From Trichoplax sp. H2 (taxonomy: Eukaryota > Placozoa > Uniplacotomia > Trichoplacea): a stretch of 64,000 nt of DNA. The stretch is taken from contig NOWV01000119.1 in assembly GCA_003344405.1 (NCBI GenBank), positions 1-64,000 on the forward strand, given 5' to 3'. Position numbers and translations under genes: made by a program. Numbering within the stretch: position 1 is the first letter of the stretch; the number at the start of each line of letters is the position of its first letter. This document shows positions 15,795-27,927 of the stretch, in pieces. The notes beneath the pieces were generated by a model. That model worked only from the letters and a program-made list of their open reading frames with translations, was not told the origin of the DNA and did not search any database.

Positions 15795-17278
15795 TTATCG
15801 CTAAGTTCAACTTCCATACCATTTGGTTTCAATCTCGCCCTTTATCTTCTTTCTTATTCTATTTATTTCGCAGATGTTGTCTAACATGATAAATTAATCA
15901 GAGCAGGGTAATTTACAGATTCTAATAGTATATTTTGATTAATTTGAGTTAACCGTGAATAAGAAATAATGATTTAATGGCTACTCGTCAAAAACAATTA
16001 GAATTAATTTTAGTCGATTGATAGTTAATTAAAATGAAAGAGACCCCTTAGATTTCATCTTTTGTGTACCCTCATATTTTAAAACAAATCTGTCCTACTC
16101 AAAAAGGCCTTAAAACATTACTTCATCGTTCGAGTTACTGCTTATATCTAATTGATAGCTTTGACACTAGAATGAGTTGCAAAATATAATTCCATACCAG
16201 TAATGGCACGAAATTTGACAGATTTAATTTGTTATTTTATTTATCATCAACCGCAATGAAGTATCCTCGGGAGAAATGATATTCTATTGAGATTATTGCC
16301 GTTAAAGAATTTCTTGTTATGACAGCTCGTAAATAACATAATTAGATTTAGAATTGCGTTGAAAAGAATAGACCTGATAGAAGTCTTGATGCTTTATTAA
16401 ATCTTTCAAGGATAGCATCAGCTATGGTGGATCCCAGTATGAGCACTGCAAAGTATACAAGACTTCACTGTTTATATCATAACTTTCGCTACTTTAGCTA
16501 AATTAATTTTTGGGGGCTGAATTTACTATTTAAAAACTTTATAAAGCGATACTGCTATTTGAAATATGGGTAGCTAGACAAATTAACATTTAAACAGGTC
16601 AATCTTTTCATTATTATTATGACCAGTATTATAAAAGGTTAATTACAATTATACCTGTCGATGGTTTATACAGCAACTTTTATTAATTTCTCAGAATCAC
16701 CCGTTCCTAATTCCAAACTTATTCTGCAGTTTAGTGAATATCATGTACTAAATTATCTTTACAGTTCTTCAACAAGCTATCTTTATCTTTGTTATCTTGA
16801 AATTGATTAGATTACTATCATCTGGATTAACAAATTAAAAATGTTAATTTGATCAATAAAATTTGCCAAGAACAAATTATAGTACTTTACCGTACGAAAT
16901 TGTTTCTTGCAATTTGAGGCATCAGCTCTACATATCATAAAACTTATAAAATGATTGCAAGGTAGAAATTATTATAATTTACGAAACTTTTCGACGTGCA
17001 ATATATTTTTTATTCTATCATATATGCAAATTTTATCAAGACAACTTACAGTATTAGAGTTATTATACGTTTGCTTCCGAATAGTTCTCCTTATTAGCAT
17101 TACAGTAAACAAAACGTTGTCTAACATGAGATTCTCATTTTATAACGCAAGCAGTGCATACTTATGTAAGATCGTCATTATTGTAAAAAAGTCTTGAATT
17201 TGATCTTAACGATTACTGTGTCGATTAACATTTGCCTTATCGATAAAGTATCCATTACAATTTTCCGTTGTTGCGGCA
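15795..17278. other. Intergenic, nothing supported
   Basis: No gene, RNA or repeat recognised. An 80-codon plus-strand frame at 16955-17197 is hydrophobic and low complexity and lacks family motifs, so I do not call it. The stretch would hold the upstream region of the receptor pseudogene. Confidence 0.4.
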
Positions 17279-17903
17279 TGTCACAAAACAGCTTTGTAAC
17301 AAGAAAACGTAATGTACGATCAATAAGTCAATTCCTTGAATCACGTATCAAGGAACGATATCTGCACTATCAGAAACACTTTTGCTCTACTAGCAGACTA
17401 CACAAAGACTTAAACGCCTCGTATTTTACGTTAAACACTAAGTTTGAGAATCCTCTTTATTACACGATATACTGCATTTATATACTATTCTTCAATAGTT
17501 CATGAGTCATAGTTAGTACGATTAACTTTGGAATCACTTGCTGAATTAGATATTATAGCTACTGCTCCCTTAATGCAGACAACGGTACTTACGAACGTAG
17601 ACATCTGGTGACTAATACAGAATAGTCAGATTACGATATGTCCTATCACGGAACATTTCCACGATAATTTACAATCTACCATAAGTAAATTACAATCACA
17701 ATGATTCGAACTGTAAGTAGATTATTTGCATTCCCTATTATGACTATTAACTCAGTATGTGTATATGTGTTCTGTCATAAAAAGTCAGTGCTATATAATA
17801 ATCATAGTATATCCAAATTAGAAGTTAACTAAATAAGGATAGTCTAACAGAAATATCCTAACATAGATATTTCTACTCTAATACAGTATATAACACTGTA
17901 ACA
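17279..17903 (-). mobile_element. Solo LTR with CGGCA target duplication (625 bp)
   Basis: Read on the minus strand, the element begins TGTTACAGTGTTATATACTG and ends GTTTTGTGACA. It is flanked by an exact 5-bp direct repeat, CGGCA, at 17274-17278 and 17904-17908. Internally it has a TATA box (tatataaatgcag) and then an AATAAAG polyadenylation signal, as expected for U3-R-U5. Other copies or fragments are at 40975-41604, 21572-22233 and 27831-27927. No internal coding region adjoins it, so it is a solo LTR left by recombination. A plus-strand frame at 17194-17505 is produced by the LTR and is not a gene. Confidence 0.9.
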
Positions 17904-18149
17904 CGGCAGTACTCGTCAAAATATAAACTTGCAGAGAGATGAATCTCTGAGAATTTTAATCCAATTGAATTTATTTTCCAACCTATCAAGAATATATTCA
18001 CGAAGATCACTATCATTCGTAGTTCTCATACTTAAAATTAATAGGCTGTAAACTTTAGCTTTAAGACAATCCTTTATCATACATTTTACCTAGTGAGCTA
18101 CTTTAATCCTGATTAAAATAATTCGACACCATTTGATTTTGTACTATAA

Positions 18150-19154
18150 CTAGCTCGTGAATTCACGTATATTGGTTTTTCTATCTTTACAGCTACATCG
18201 CATAGCAAATAAATTATGAAATAATTGACGATTAAAAGTAATAAAAATTAGCGGATTATAAAATAAGGATAAACTAAATAAAAATGGAATAAATTGTATA
18301 AAAATGTTATACAGTTGGATATTATTCTGTTGCATTGGTAATAAATCATAAGCAATGAAAATACTGAAAGTAGTAGCAAATATCCAAGGTAATACTGTAC
18401 TACTAAAGCAAATTGTAAGAACTATTAACATTTTAATTACATGCCTCTTATGCTTTTCACGGTTAGAAAGCGCTGTTCTATTACGTAAAGCGATCGCTGA
18501 GGTTTTCCGTAACTTAGTTATTATCTTGACGTAGCAATATAACATGATTATAAATGGAATAATATATGCTAACGTATCTAGTAAAGTAACGTAGGTAACG
18601 GTATAAGCGAGTGTCAAATCAGTATCGATGACGCAATCATAATGGTGATATGGATCGACTTTTGAGATAAGATACATCGGCCAAGAAAGTACCAAAGATC
18701 CTAGCCATAACACACATAGCATGACTTTTAGTTTTCTACGATCTAAACGATATTTTACAGGATGAATAATAGCTTGATATCTTTCAATGCTAATGGCCGT
18801 AAGTGTCGAAACAGATGACAAATAACATGCTACCCAAATATAAAGCGAAAAATTACATGCCCTATCGATTGCGGATATTGGCCAATTGAGTAGGCGCATA
18901 TTAAAAGTTAGCAATAAAACAGACATCAATATAAACTGAATAGCGTAGATTATATTGGCTAAAAGCAAATTACCAACAAGATAATGTGATGCACTTTGAT
19001 TTTTTCGCCCATGTATGATAATCGAAATTACCAACATATTTAAAAACACGACTAACGTTACAATTACAATTAATGGAATAAAATATGACCGTAAATCCAC
19101 CAAGGAACGGTTTTGATTTAAAGTAGAATTGTAAAATTTATTGGTTGTATTCAT
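18150..19154 (-). CDS. Class A (rhodopsin-like) GPCR, intact, 334 aa
   Basis: Single-exon receptor. The N-terminus has NTT, NST and NRS sequons. TM1 is about 24-47. TM2 has Asn67 at position 2.50. TM3 has Cys100 and ERY at 124-126, followed by QAIIHP. TM4 has Trp150, the second loop Cys174, TM5 Pro200, and the TM5 end YCYVKIITKLRKTS is almost shared with the receptor at 10792. TM6 has LPW (255-257). TM7 ends NPLIF (300-304), with Phe where NPxxY has Tyr. A CSC triplet at 320-322 could be palmitoylated. It is the last minus-strand member of the left cluster. The ligand is unknown. Confidence 0.93.
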   Translation of the reverse strand: MNTTNKFYNSTLNQNRSLVDLRSYFIPLIVIVTLVVFLNMLVISIIIHGRKNQSASHYLVGNLLLANIIYAIQFILMSVLLLTFNMRLLNWPISAIDRACNFSLYIWVACYLSSVSTLTAISIERYQAIIHPVKYRLDRRKLKVMLCVLWLGSLVLSWPMYLISKVDPYHHYDCVIDTDLTLAYTVTYVTLLDTLAYIIPFIIMLYCYVKIITKLRKTSAIALRNRTALSNREKHKRHVIKMLIVLTICFSSTVLPWIFATTFSIFIAYDLLPMQQNNIQLYNIFIQFIPFLFSLSLFYNPLIFITFNRQLFHNLFAMRCSCKDRKTNIREFTS

Positions 19155-21239
19155 GAGTAAATATCGCCTTGCTGTAATTTTATGATAATTTTACGAAATG
19201 AGTACCTAATACTATGGAAGAATTGAATAGTCCTGGGAGAAAACATAGATCAATTTAGTACTACACTATCAGGGCTAATCATAAACCTTTACTAGTTAGA
19301 TTAGTTGATAACAAATTTAAATTTGCTTTCAAACTTATGTACAGAAGTAAATATCACTACAAAACTATTATATTCTTTTAGTACGAAAGTCACTTTATTT
19401 GTGAATTAATATCGGTAATGTAACTAAATATACTGGCAATATTGCACAACAAACAAGAAATAAACTGACGAATGGTGAATAGTATAACGAAAAAGTAGCT
19501 TGAATTATCATTTTTAAAGTAACTTACCTAGCAGATCTTGGAGATCTATATCAGCTTACAATTAATCTTGCCTCACGATACCCTATTTCACAATGTACAG
19601 TGTATTAAAAAGAGCTCTTTAGCGCAATATATTTTTAATTTCGATTCTATTCACTAATTTTGGGAGGTTTAAAAATGCAACCAAATCGATCTGCGAACGA
19701 ATTCGAATGGATGGCTAGTTCTTTCTCTAGTTAAGTATATTATGTTAGCATCCGCTAAATTTATCGGTTTTATCGAATCAGCCAGAAAGCAATTAACGCA
19801 AGTAAATGGAGATCCTGGATTTTGACTTTCAAATCGGTTATATGTCGATTATGTACCTTTGATGGAGTACCATCATAGACTAATCAATTCGTTGGATAAT
19901 AACGGTCCTATGGAATAACTATAATTGCAATTTTATCGAAGTGATTTAACATCAGTAGTAACTATTGCAGCACACCATTTATATGAATCTTAAGTATCAT
20001 TATTTGCATCGGTTTACAGAAACAACCGGTGATTTTTTAATGCCTAATTTAATATTAATTATCATTAATGAATGAGTGAATTCTCAAGTTCGGAGATTTG
20101 AAATAAACACCACTATTTTCCCTATTTTTTCGGTTGCTATATAATTTTTATTAAAAGATTGAAATACGATGAATTATAATGATCTTGGCATTATAACAAA
20201 AATTTCTTTTCTAGAAGAGCACTTTCTTCATATAATTGTGCTTGACCTTAATATTGTCAGTCATTACTACTAAGATCCGGTAATTTGCTAAACAATCATT
20301 TTTACAGCAATAAATAAAGGAACTAATAGCAGTAGTTTTCTTTAAAATTTGCATTACTTCTTTGGCAGAAGCAGTAGACAGGCGTGTAAATGCGTTTGTC
20401 TGTCTTTGGCATAAGAAATAATCATCCCAGACTATAGCTTACACCATAGATACAAAACATAACTTGTGAATTTTAAATATCTACATGCTGAACAATAATG
20501 GACGAAAAAATTAAGAGATTCGTAAGCTACGTTTCATTTTGAATAGTATTTATAATAGCATTGTCAATCAATTTTTAGCAATAATTTTCTAGTTAGTTAT
20601 AAAGAAGAAAAAGTGTCATATATCATTGCATTATCTTAAATTGTATAGGACAGACCACGTGGCAAAATTGTGCTAGATCATGAATAACTTAAAGTTATTG
20701 TGGCCCCTCTTGGAGTTAACATATGAAAAAATTAATAGCTGCAAGTGATAATAAAGTAAAGTACCGGGATCACGTATGAACTTTGGCTAGGTAGGTGGCA
20801 CTAAAATAATTGCAGATCATAGCTCTCTATTATATGTCTGCTACTTGGCTAATCTTTTATCCATAAACAATAGCCTTCAAAATTGTCAACTACATGCTTA
20901 TTTCCAAATTGTTAATAATAAGTTTAACCGCCTAATTAAGGTAAGGGTTATTATAATTAGGTTCAACGTTTGTTTGCGTTCTAGTAAAATGATAGCAGTA
21001 ACCTACAGCACCTAAATTAAAATACTATGCAGTTTTTCGGCAACTATGCAATAGGTACTTGTCACAAATTTCGATCTGTAACAAGAAAAAAATGTTAAAA
21101 CTGTTATAGGAATCATGCTACGAGTCTACTGGCTGGTTTGTCCTCCCCGACACATACCTACAGTATGACTCTAAATCCTGAAGATAGGAGATCGTCAAGA
21201 GGAACAGTAGCACAACTGGTCCCTCTTAAATAAACTGGG
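19155..21239. other. Intergenic, nothing recognised
   Basis: AT-rich sequence between the minus-strand receptor and the next repeat cluster. No open frame with family similarity and no RNA gene recognised. Confidence 0.4.
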
Positions 21240-21300
21240 TCACATTAGGTTCTCTGTTCTTTCTAGAAGACTTTCAGTAGTTATATTCAGCTAGAGTAGA
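21240..21300 (+). repeat. Dispersed repeat, copy 1
   Basis: The segment around ctttcagtagttatattc, ending in cagctagagtag, recurs at about 26250-26298 (cggctagagtag) in the same orientation. It is a short dispersed element or the end of a longer, mostly decayed one. I cannot define its class. Confidence 0.6.
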
Positions 21301-21571
21301 GCTGTGTGTAGCTAATCTTTGCATAAGATCTAATAAAGTTCCAATTTTTTTCAAATTTAAAATTTTTGCGATCGGATTTTATCACATGATGTTGGAGTTG
21401 ACAAACTAGGTAACAGGGATTTCTTAAAATCCACGAAATATTTGATAATGATGTATTAAACACCAAGTCGATCTCAATTTAGAATGACAGTATAACAGGG
21501 CAATAACATTTGAAATTTATGTATTTTGTTCTGCCATATCTTTAAACTATTGAATTGCTTACATGCAAGCC

Positions 21572-22233
21572 TATCCTGCTATTGGATGTCTTTTACAGTA
21601 TTACACACTGTAATATCGAGATTAGAGTACAGTAGAAATATCTATCTGAGGATAATTTTGTTGGCTTACCCTTATTTAGTGAATTTCTAATTTAGATATG
21701 TGATGTTTAAATATAGCGCTAGCTTTTATGGCTGCGATATACATACATATACTGAAATTAATAAATAAATTAGAAAATCCAGAGTAATTTACTTACAATT
21801 CAGATTACTATGATTGTAACTTGCTTATAGTAGATTGTAGATTATCGTGGAAGCTTTCCGGGATTAGAAATATTGTAATTTGACTATCTTATATTAGTCA
21901 TTAGATGTCTATCTTCGTAAATACTGTTGTCTTCATTGGGTAGCAGTAGGTAAAAATTAGCTTTTGATTCATTGGAAAGTTCCAACATTAATATTACTAA
22001 CTAGGATGTCTGAACTATTGTAAAAGGGTATATAAATGCGGTATACCGTATAATAAATTTAGTTCTTAAGATTAGCGTTTAACTAAAACACAAAGCGTCT
22101 AAGTCTTTGTGTAGTCTAAGAGTATTGGAAAAGTATTCCTGATAGAGTAGGTATTGCTCCCTGATACGTGGTTCAGGGAATCACCTTATTGATCGGACAT
22201 TACATTATTTTATTGCAAAGCTGTTTTGTAACA
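21572..22233 (+). mobile_element. Diverged LTR copy, same family as 40975-41604
   Basis: Shares with the two clean solo LTRs the block after acagtagaaatatctat, the segment around gattgtagattatcgtgg, a TATA box (tatataaatgcggtatac) with AATAAA, and the end ttgcaaagctgttttgtaaca. A possible 5-bp target repeat AAGCC lies at 21567-21571 and 22234-22238. The first about 40 bases differ from the other copies, so the left boundary rests mainly on the AAGCC match. Confidence 0.7.
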
Positions 22234-22991
22234 AAGCCATACTCAATAGCTAGGTTATTAATTGTTTTTATCAATTAGATATTTTCTGAAACGCTTAACT
22301 TAGGTTCTCTGACTTTAGAAATAATCTCTAGTCACTTATCTTGTGTAGGTGTATTTAAGCTTCACCAGTAATACATAAGATTCAGAGCTAGAGAGGTCAA
22401 TAATCCCCAATAAATTCTATTAATTATCCACATCAGGGGTCACTATGGGTTGTATCGTTTAATTATTGAGATTGACAGAAATTTATTTCCAATCTAGAAA
22501 TAGAGACAATTGAAAAACGTATCCAGATAGAGCGTAGTTTTTACCTTGTCATTTATTCGTATTTGCTTCTTCCCACTACATAATATATTTTCGGAAATCT
22601 GATGAGGAATGAGTAGTAATTTAGCTGAAAGCACTAACTTGGTATAATGGAAATGCGAATGATAGTCAGTAAACATGCGTATATCCTGCTTATCTTTAAA
22701 AGGTTATAAACAGTCACGTCAAGAATATACCGATTTAATTATTATATCTGTAATTAGATAGGCATATTATAACGTACCATGTGACATATACAAAGTAAAG
22801 TATTTACCATATACCGTGCATGATGATATTATTAGCAGAGATTAAGGCCATCGTATAGATTATCGCTATCATTTAACAGATCGCACATTTAATCAGTGCC
22901 CTTCTGTAGTACTTCATATTTTGGATTGATCTAAGGAACATTATATGTATTTACTATTGGAAGAATTTGATACGATATAGACTATATTAAT
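22234..22991. other. Intergenic; upstream of plus-strand receptor
   Basis: No gene supported. This stretch would hold the promoter and 5' untranslated region of the receptor starting at 22992. A 60-codon minus frame at 22494-22676 has no recognisable features. Confidence 0.4.
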
Positions 22992-23999
22992 ATGAATTTT
23001 TCAATAAACAATGGAAGCCATTTACTTATCAATGGCACCAGTCGAATCCAGCCCAGTTACTCGACAATCTTTCTTGTTTGTATGACTATCATAAGTCTAT
23101 TAGGACTGGCAATTAACAGTCTAGTAATGGCAATCATGATTAAAAATCGCCATTCACATCTTGCTACTCACCATCTCATCGGCCATCTGGTTTTATCCGA
23201 TTTACTGTACGTCACACAGTCTTTAATTACCCTCATCATTATATTTTATCTTCCTGATGTTAACGAAAATTGGTCTTTTTCACTTAGAGATACAACCTGC
23301 AAATTAGGCATTTTCGTTTGGATTATCTGCTATTCCACATCAGTAGGTACTTTAACTGTAATGAGTATTGAACGCTATCGCACCATCATTCATCCAACTT
23401 TACCAAAGTTATTTGGTAAAAAGTTACGCTTAGTGTTACTATTGGTATGGGTAGTAAGTATCTTATTAGCGTCGCCATCTATCTCTCTAGCAGGAGCTGA
23501 TCGATATAATAAATATGATTGTATTTTAGATAATCAAGGGCCAAAATACCTCATTCGAGCTTATGCAACAATATTAAATCTAATGGACTATGTTATTCCT
23601 CTCTCCATTATGCTCTATTGCTATACAAAGATAGTTATAAAATTGAGGAAGACTGCCTTAGTGACAAGTCGTCTTAAGAAATCTTTAACTGATGGCGATC
23701 GTCATGTGCAAAGAGTGATAAAAATGTTAGTTTTTGTAACAGTATCTTTTATTATCACTGCATTGCCTTGGACATTAGGAATAAGTCTAATCGCTTACTC
23801 ACCTTTTAACAATACAGAAACGCTCATCACTCATGACGAAACATTAAGTATTGTTTCTCAAGTAGCTCAAGTTTTATCCTTATCATCACCATTGTATGAT
23901 CCGATAATGTATATCATCGCAAATCAAAACTTTCGTCGTGATTTATGTCAGTGGCATAGTGAACAGAAATCACCCATTATTCATATTAGAGCTTCTTAA
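22992..23999 (+). CDS. Class A (rhodopsin-like) GPCR, intact, 335 aa
   Basis: Single-exon receptor with NFS, NGS and NGT sequons near the N-terminus. TM1 is about 24-50 with Asn at INSLVM. TM2 has the classical Asp70 (LVLSDLL). TM3 has Cys103 and ERY at 127-129, then RTIIHP. TM4 has Trp153, the second loop Cys177, TM5 Pro203 and the shared YCYTKIVIKLRKT segment. TM6 has ITALPW (255-260). TM7 has DPIMY at 303-307, so both 2.50 and 7.49 are Asp. Closest in the window to the receptors at 10792 and 18150 but on the opposite strand, which implies an inversion or inverted duplication. The first ATG of the frame is used. Confidence 0.93.
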   Translation: MNFSINNGSHLLINGTSRIQPSYSTIFLVCMTIISLLGLAINSLVMAIMIKNRHSHLATHHLIGHLVLSDLLYVTQSLITLIIIFYLPDVNENWSFSLRDTTCKLGIFVWIICYSTSVGTLTVMSIERYRTIIHPTLPKLFGKKLRLVLLLVWVVSILLASPSISLAGADRYNKYDCILDNQGPKYLIRAYATILNLMDYVIPLSIMLYCYTKIVIKLRKTALVTSRLKKSLTDGDRHVQRVIKMLVFVTVSFIITALPWTLGISLIAYSPFNNTETLITHDETLSIVSQVAQVLSLSSPLYDPIMYIIANQNFRRDLCQWHSEQKSPIIHIRAS

Positions 24000-24485
24000 T
24001 CGTGTCCTAATTGTCTACCTTAAACTTTATGGTTATTGTCAATTTTAAAACTTAAAATCATGCTTCCTATCATTTCTGCTGATTTAGTTTAAGTATCATC
24101 TGAATTATTTTGAATGCCAATTGCTGATAACTACAAAAAATCACGTAGTGATGCTGTTATACCATACGAAATTTATTATATAGATACGATGGGATCTTCA
24201 TATTTTCAAATTCTTTATATAGCACCGGTATGATTTTATTTGTTACGATTTTATTGGCATTAATTTCATAATATGAATTACTTTTTGATATGCTAAGTGT
24301 CGTGCAGAATTTTAGATAATAGCAGAAAGCAGTATTAAACTAAATGGTGATGAAATTTTAACAAATTATAAGGAATTATATACCGCAGCTAATATAATAT
24401 TTTAGGCATTCATGTTATGGGGTGACTAGCTATAAATGATCCGTACGATATTAAATTAGAACCCCAAAAAGAACTTTAATAATCG
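24000..24485. other. Intergenic, nothing recognised
   Basis: AT-rich 3' flank of the receptor, up to the LTR-like block. No open frame or repeat recognised. Confidence 0.4.
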
Positions 24486-25094
24486 TGTGACGGAGTACAG
24501 ACTCCGTAAATTAATTGTAGCGTTAATTTTATTAATTATTAATTAAGATTTTATTAATTGTTAATAACCTTTATTTATTAGATATTCGATAATTGTAACG
24601 TTGTTAGCAGTCTAGTTATACGTGTTGTAGACTCTGTGCAGAATGGTATATTTAAAGAGGTGACAACTAATATTCACACATAGTAATTTCGGTTACTTTG
24701 TGCCGAGCCTTTGATTGTTAATTGGCTCTTAATTAGTTCGTAACTCATTAGCGTTGTTTACACCGTCTGCCATACTGAACCATATAGACAGCCGGCTATA
24801 CGAAAGCTATATATTTTTAGGGCTATTTATCTAAGCTGTGCACCGGGTGCAACCGAGCTAGGGTATATAAAGCCCAGTGCTCTCATTAGCTATTGAGTTG
24901 ACGATTGACCGTGTAGTGTACGCTTGTAGATAGAGTAGTCTTGGATGTCAAGATTACCTTTATTTAATAAACTATTTTAAAAAGCCTAAGTTTAGTCTAC
25001 ACTATGCCCGTTGGAGGCATATTTGGCTGTTGTAGCCTTAGTATTCGTACAGATTCAAAGACCCAGGTTTTCTTGTCTTGGGCTGAACCCAACA
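24486..25094 (+). mobile_element. Probable solo LTR, second family (609 bp)
   Basis: The block starts TGTGACGG and ends CCCAACA, i.e. TG...CA ends. It contains a strong TATA box (tatataaagccc near 24864) followed about 100 bp later by AATAAA (near 24965). The bases outside are AATCG on the left and ATTCG on the right, a target repeat with one mismatch. It does not resemble the 625-630 bp family. No internal region is present. Confidence 0.6.
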
Positions 25095-26249
25095 ATTCGA
25101 TATCGAAATCTAAGGCTTAATTGTAAGATAAAATGACATACATTACCATGGAAAGACAGGCTTAACGTTCATGCGATAGTACCGTTATCATTAAAATGCC
25201 ATCGGACTGAATTGATTATTTTGTATAACACTTTTACATCTCGACGAGAGCCAGGTGTACTTAGAGTTTGCAACATGATTCATACATAAATAAAGTTTAT
25301 TGTAGAATAATATTGGTGTTCTAGTTTCATTTTAGTAAAGAGCACAGTACCTTACGATTTTTATCAGCACCTTTATCGGTTTATCTAATCGAATATTGCC
25401 GAAAACTGGTCAAAAAATGAACTATCAACGTACGATAATTAAATTCTGGTGTACCGGTAGCAATATGTTTTTAAGGTAACTTATTCTAGTCATCTTTTCT
25501 ATTCCATATGATTCTCGTATAAGATTAAATGAATTCTGTTGGAAGTTACTATCAACCACAATTTAATTGTATTTATTGATTGCAAATACATTTTCTGATA
25601 CAGTTATCACAAAATTAGCTTTGACACTGACAGTGATATGCACTGGAAACATTAAAAATAGGATGCATATTTTTAAAATTGAACTGAAAAACGTTAACTA
25701 CTGTAATACCAAGAAATGATGCACGAGCACTAATACTGTATTTCTACATTCGGAATGAAATTGCTTTCGGTAGCCATAGAGTTAATCTCTGTTTAAGTTA
25801 GACGCTTTTCTCCATTACCGATAACTAGCAATAACTTTCCGCCGGTGCCATGCCAAAAAATAATAAAAAGTTACGTAACGATATGGTCGTGTCGTTTACT
25901 CTCTTCTTTACCATCATTCCATATTTACAGTTACACACATTAAAGTATTTTTCTGTTGGTATATCCTTTTGGCTTTGATGCTATAGCTGTTATATACAAA
26001 ACCTTTTTTATCTTACAGTATAAAGCATATAGAATTATAGGATAATGTACTGTAACGTAACGAGGTGACTTTTCTTACAAAATATTTATCATATTTTCCT
26101 CAGATAACATACCGATTTCTATGACATTAGATATACATACTTTTAGCAGATACCGGTAACTGCTTAGTTTATACTATTATCTATAGAGTGATAATTAATG
26201 TTTAAGTAAGCTTACTATAAATTGAATGATTTTTCCATACAATTTGGGT
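25095..26249. other. Intergenic, nothing recognised
   Basis: No gene, RNA or clear repeat recognised in this AT-rich stretch. Confidence 0.4.
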
Positions 26250-26298
26250 TATCTGTTCATTCTAGAAGTCTTTCAGTAGTTATATTCGGCTAGAGTAG
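26250..26298 (+). repeat. Dispersed repeat, copy 2
   Basis: Second copy of the segment at 21240-21300, sharing ctttcagtagttatattc and cggctagagtag. About 110 bp later begins another repeat (26411-26740), so the two may be parts of one old element. Confidence 0.6.
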
Positions 26299-26410
26299 CT
26301 TAATGTCGCCTACTCTTATCCTCTCCGCAGCCTTCACTGCTACGATCATCATAGCAGCATTTACCTTATTTTATACATAATCAAGTTAATATTAGTAACA
26401 CTATTTTACA

Positions 26411-26740
26411 GCGAATCATCATTAATCTAAAATGGAAACGATTACAGTATTTTCGTTGACATTATCCCATCACTCAAAGTACAGTACATTGAACTAACCA
26501 TATCCAAATATATGGTTTTCATTTCTATTTTTACCTCTAGTCTCATTAGTAGCTCAACGTCCTACTGTATATAGTTATCCGTACTCTAGCATAGAGTCTA
26601 CCATAACAGTCTATAATTGTGGGCTAATAAATATATCATTAGATAAAAATAGAAACGACACTACCGTACATCATACTTAGTACGATCAATAATCTACAAT
26701 CACAATACTGCGTTACTTTATACATCATTACTGTGATTAG
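26411..26740 (+). repeat. Mobile-element-like repeat, copy 1
   Basis: About 330 bp matching 33308-33610. Shared landmarks include aactaaccatatcc/attaaccatatcc, tagctcaacg/taactcaacag, ctactgtatatagt, actctagcatagagtct, taccgtacat and ctacaatcacaatact. Copies are diverged by many substitutions and indels. Class unknown; no coding capacity. Confidence 0.7.
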
Positions 26741-27830
26741 ATCAAAATGAATTACGAAAGAAATTATAGTTTAAATAAATAAATTCTATATAATATGAAT
26801 TTAGTTTACTATTCAGTTCTGAAAAGAAAATCCTCATGTGTGTGGCACTACTTATTGCCGACGCCACTGTTATAATATGCGTCATACTTTCATTTTTAGA
26901 AATAAAAATTTCATATTCATGTAGTGAGCTACAGAAATCTATTATACCATGTCTGCTGCAAATCCTATTTTACACGTACGATTAATAGTAACAGTGATTA
27001 TTAGCTGCTTTTAAAATACCTGGCGTAAGAGTATTCTTCTAATGTGCATGACTATGCTTTGCAGGAAATTCTATCAATACTGTATGGATAATCATGTAAT
27101 TCTTAAATTTGAGTCATTTCAGGAGCATGACCGGATATTAAGTATCACTTAACTAATTTCCGATCTAGTATTTTGCTAACGATTCTGTCCTTAATTAACA
27201 AAAATTAGAATTAGAATGATTAAAGCAAACTATAGATAAATTATTATTGCAATATTAAATATCACTATCATGAGTCCGTTCATAACGTAGCTGATTCTTA
27301 CTGAGAGAAGTGGATTCTAATAATAATACTTATCGAAATTTCTGCTCTAATAAAAATGTTTGACAATCTATTTATTTATTTTTCGCTTGATAGCTTATGC
27401 TTATCAATGCATTAGAATAGGCTGCACGATGATGGACTTCTATTTACCGTATTAATAAAGAAAATGCGAGTACATTTTATGTAGATTGCTAATTTAGTAG
27501 CCAAATTCGTACCGTCCCACTTAAATATGAATAGGTGACCCATTATGTTGTACCTTTGGATACAAAATTTTATATAAATGGCAATAAAATTTATTAAATT
27601 ACAGTTGGCAATAGAATTAAATTTTAATATGAACTACGATAGCTACTTAAATTCCATACGGTAATGAATAAACATTTCAATCAGATATTGCAACTTATCG
27701 ACACAAATTTCGCAAATTGATTGATTTGCCACTTTTATTTTAGTAACTTATTTTAATAATAAGAACCAACAATCGTCTTGGAGACCTTATATCTCAGATT
27801 TATTTTCACTATAAGCATATCCCAAAACAG
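26741..27830. other. Intergenic, nothing recognised
   Basis: No gene or repeat recognised. Confidence 0.4.
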
Positions 27831-27927
27831 CTTTGCAACAAGATAACATAATGTACGATCAATAAGTCAATTCCTTGAACCACGTATCAAGGAACGATAT
27901 CTGCACTATCACAAACACTTTTGCTCA
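27831..27927 (-). mobile_element. LTR fragment of the 625-bp family
   Basis: About 97 bp matching the 3' (U5) end of the solo LTR at 17279-17903 in the same minus orientation. It shares caataagtcaattccttga, cgtatcaaggaacgatatct and aaacacttttgctc. The rest of the LTR is missing on the right side. Confidence 0.8.
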
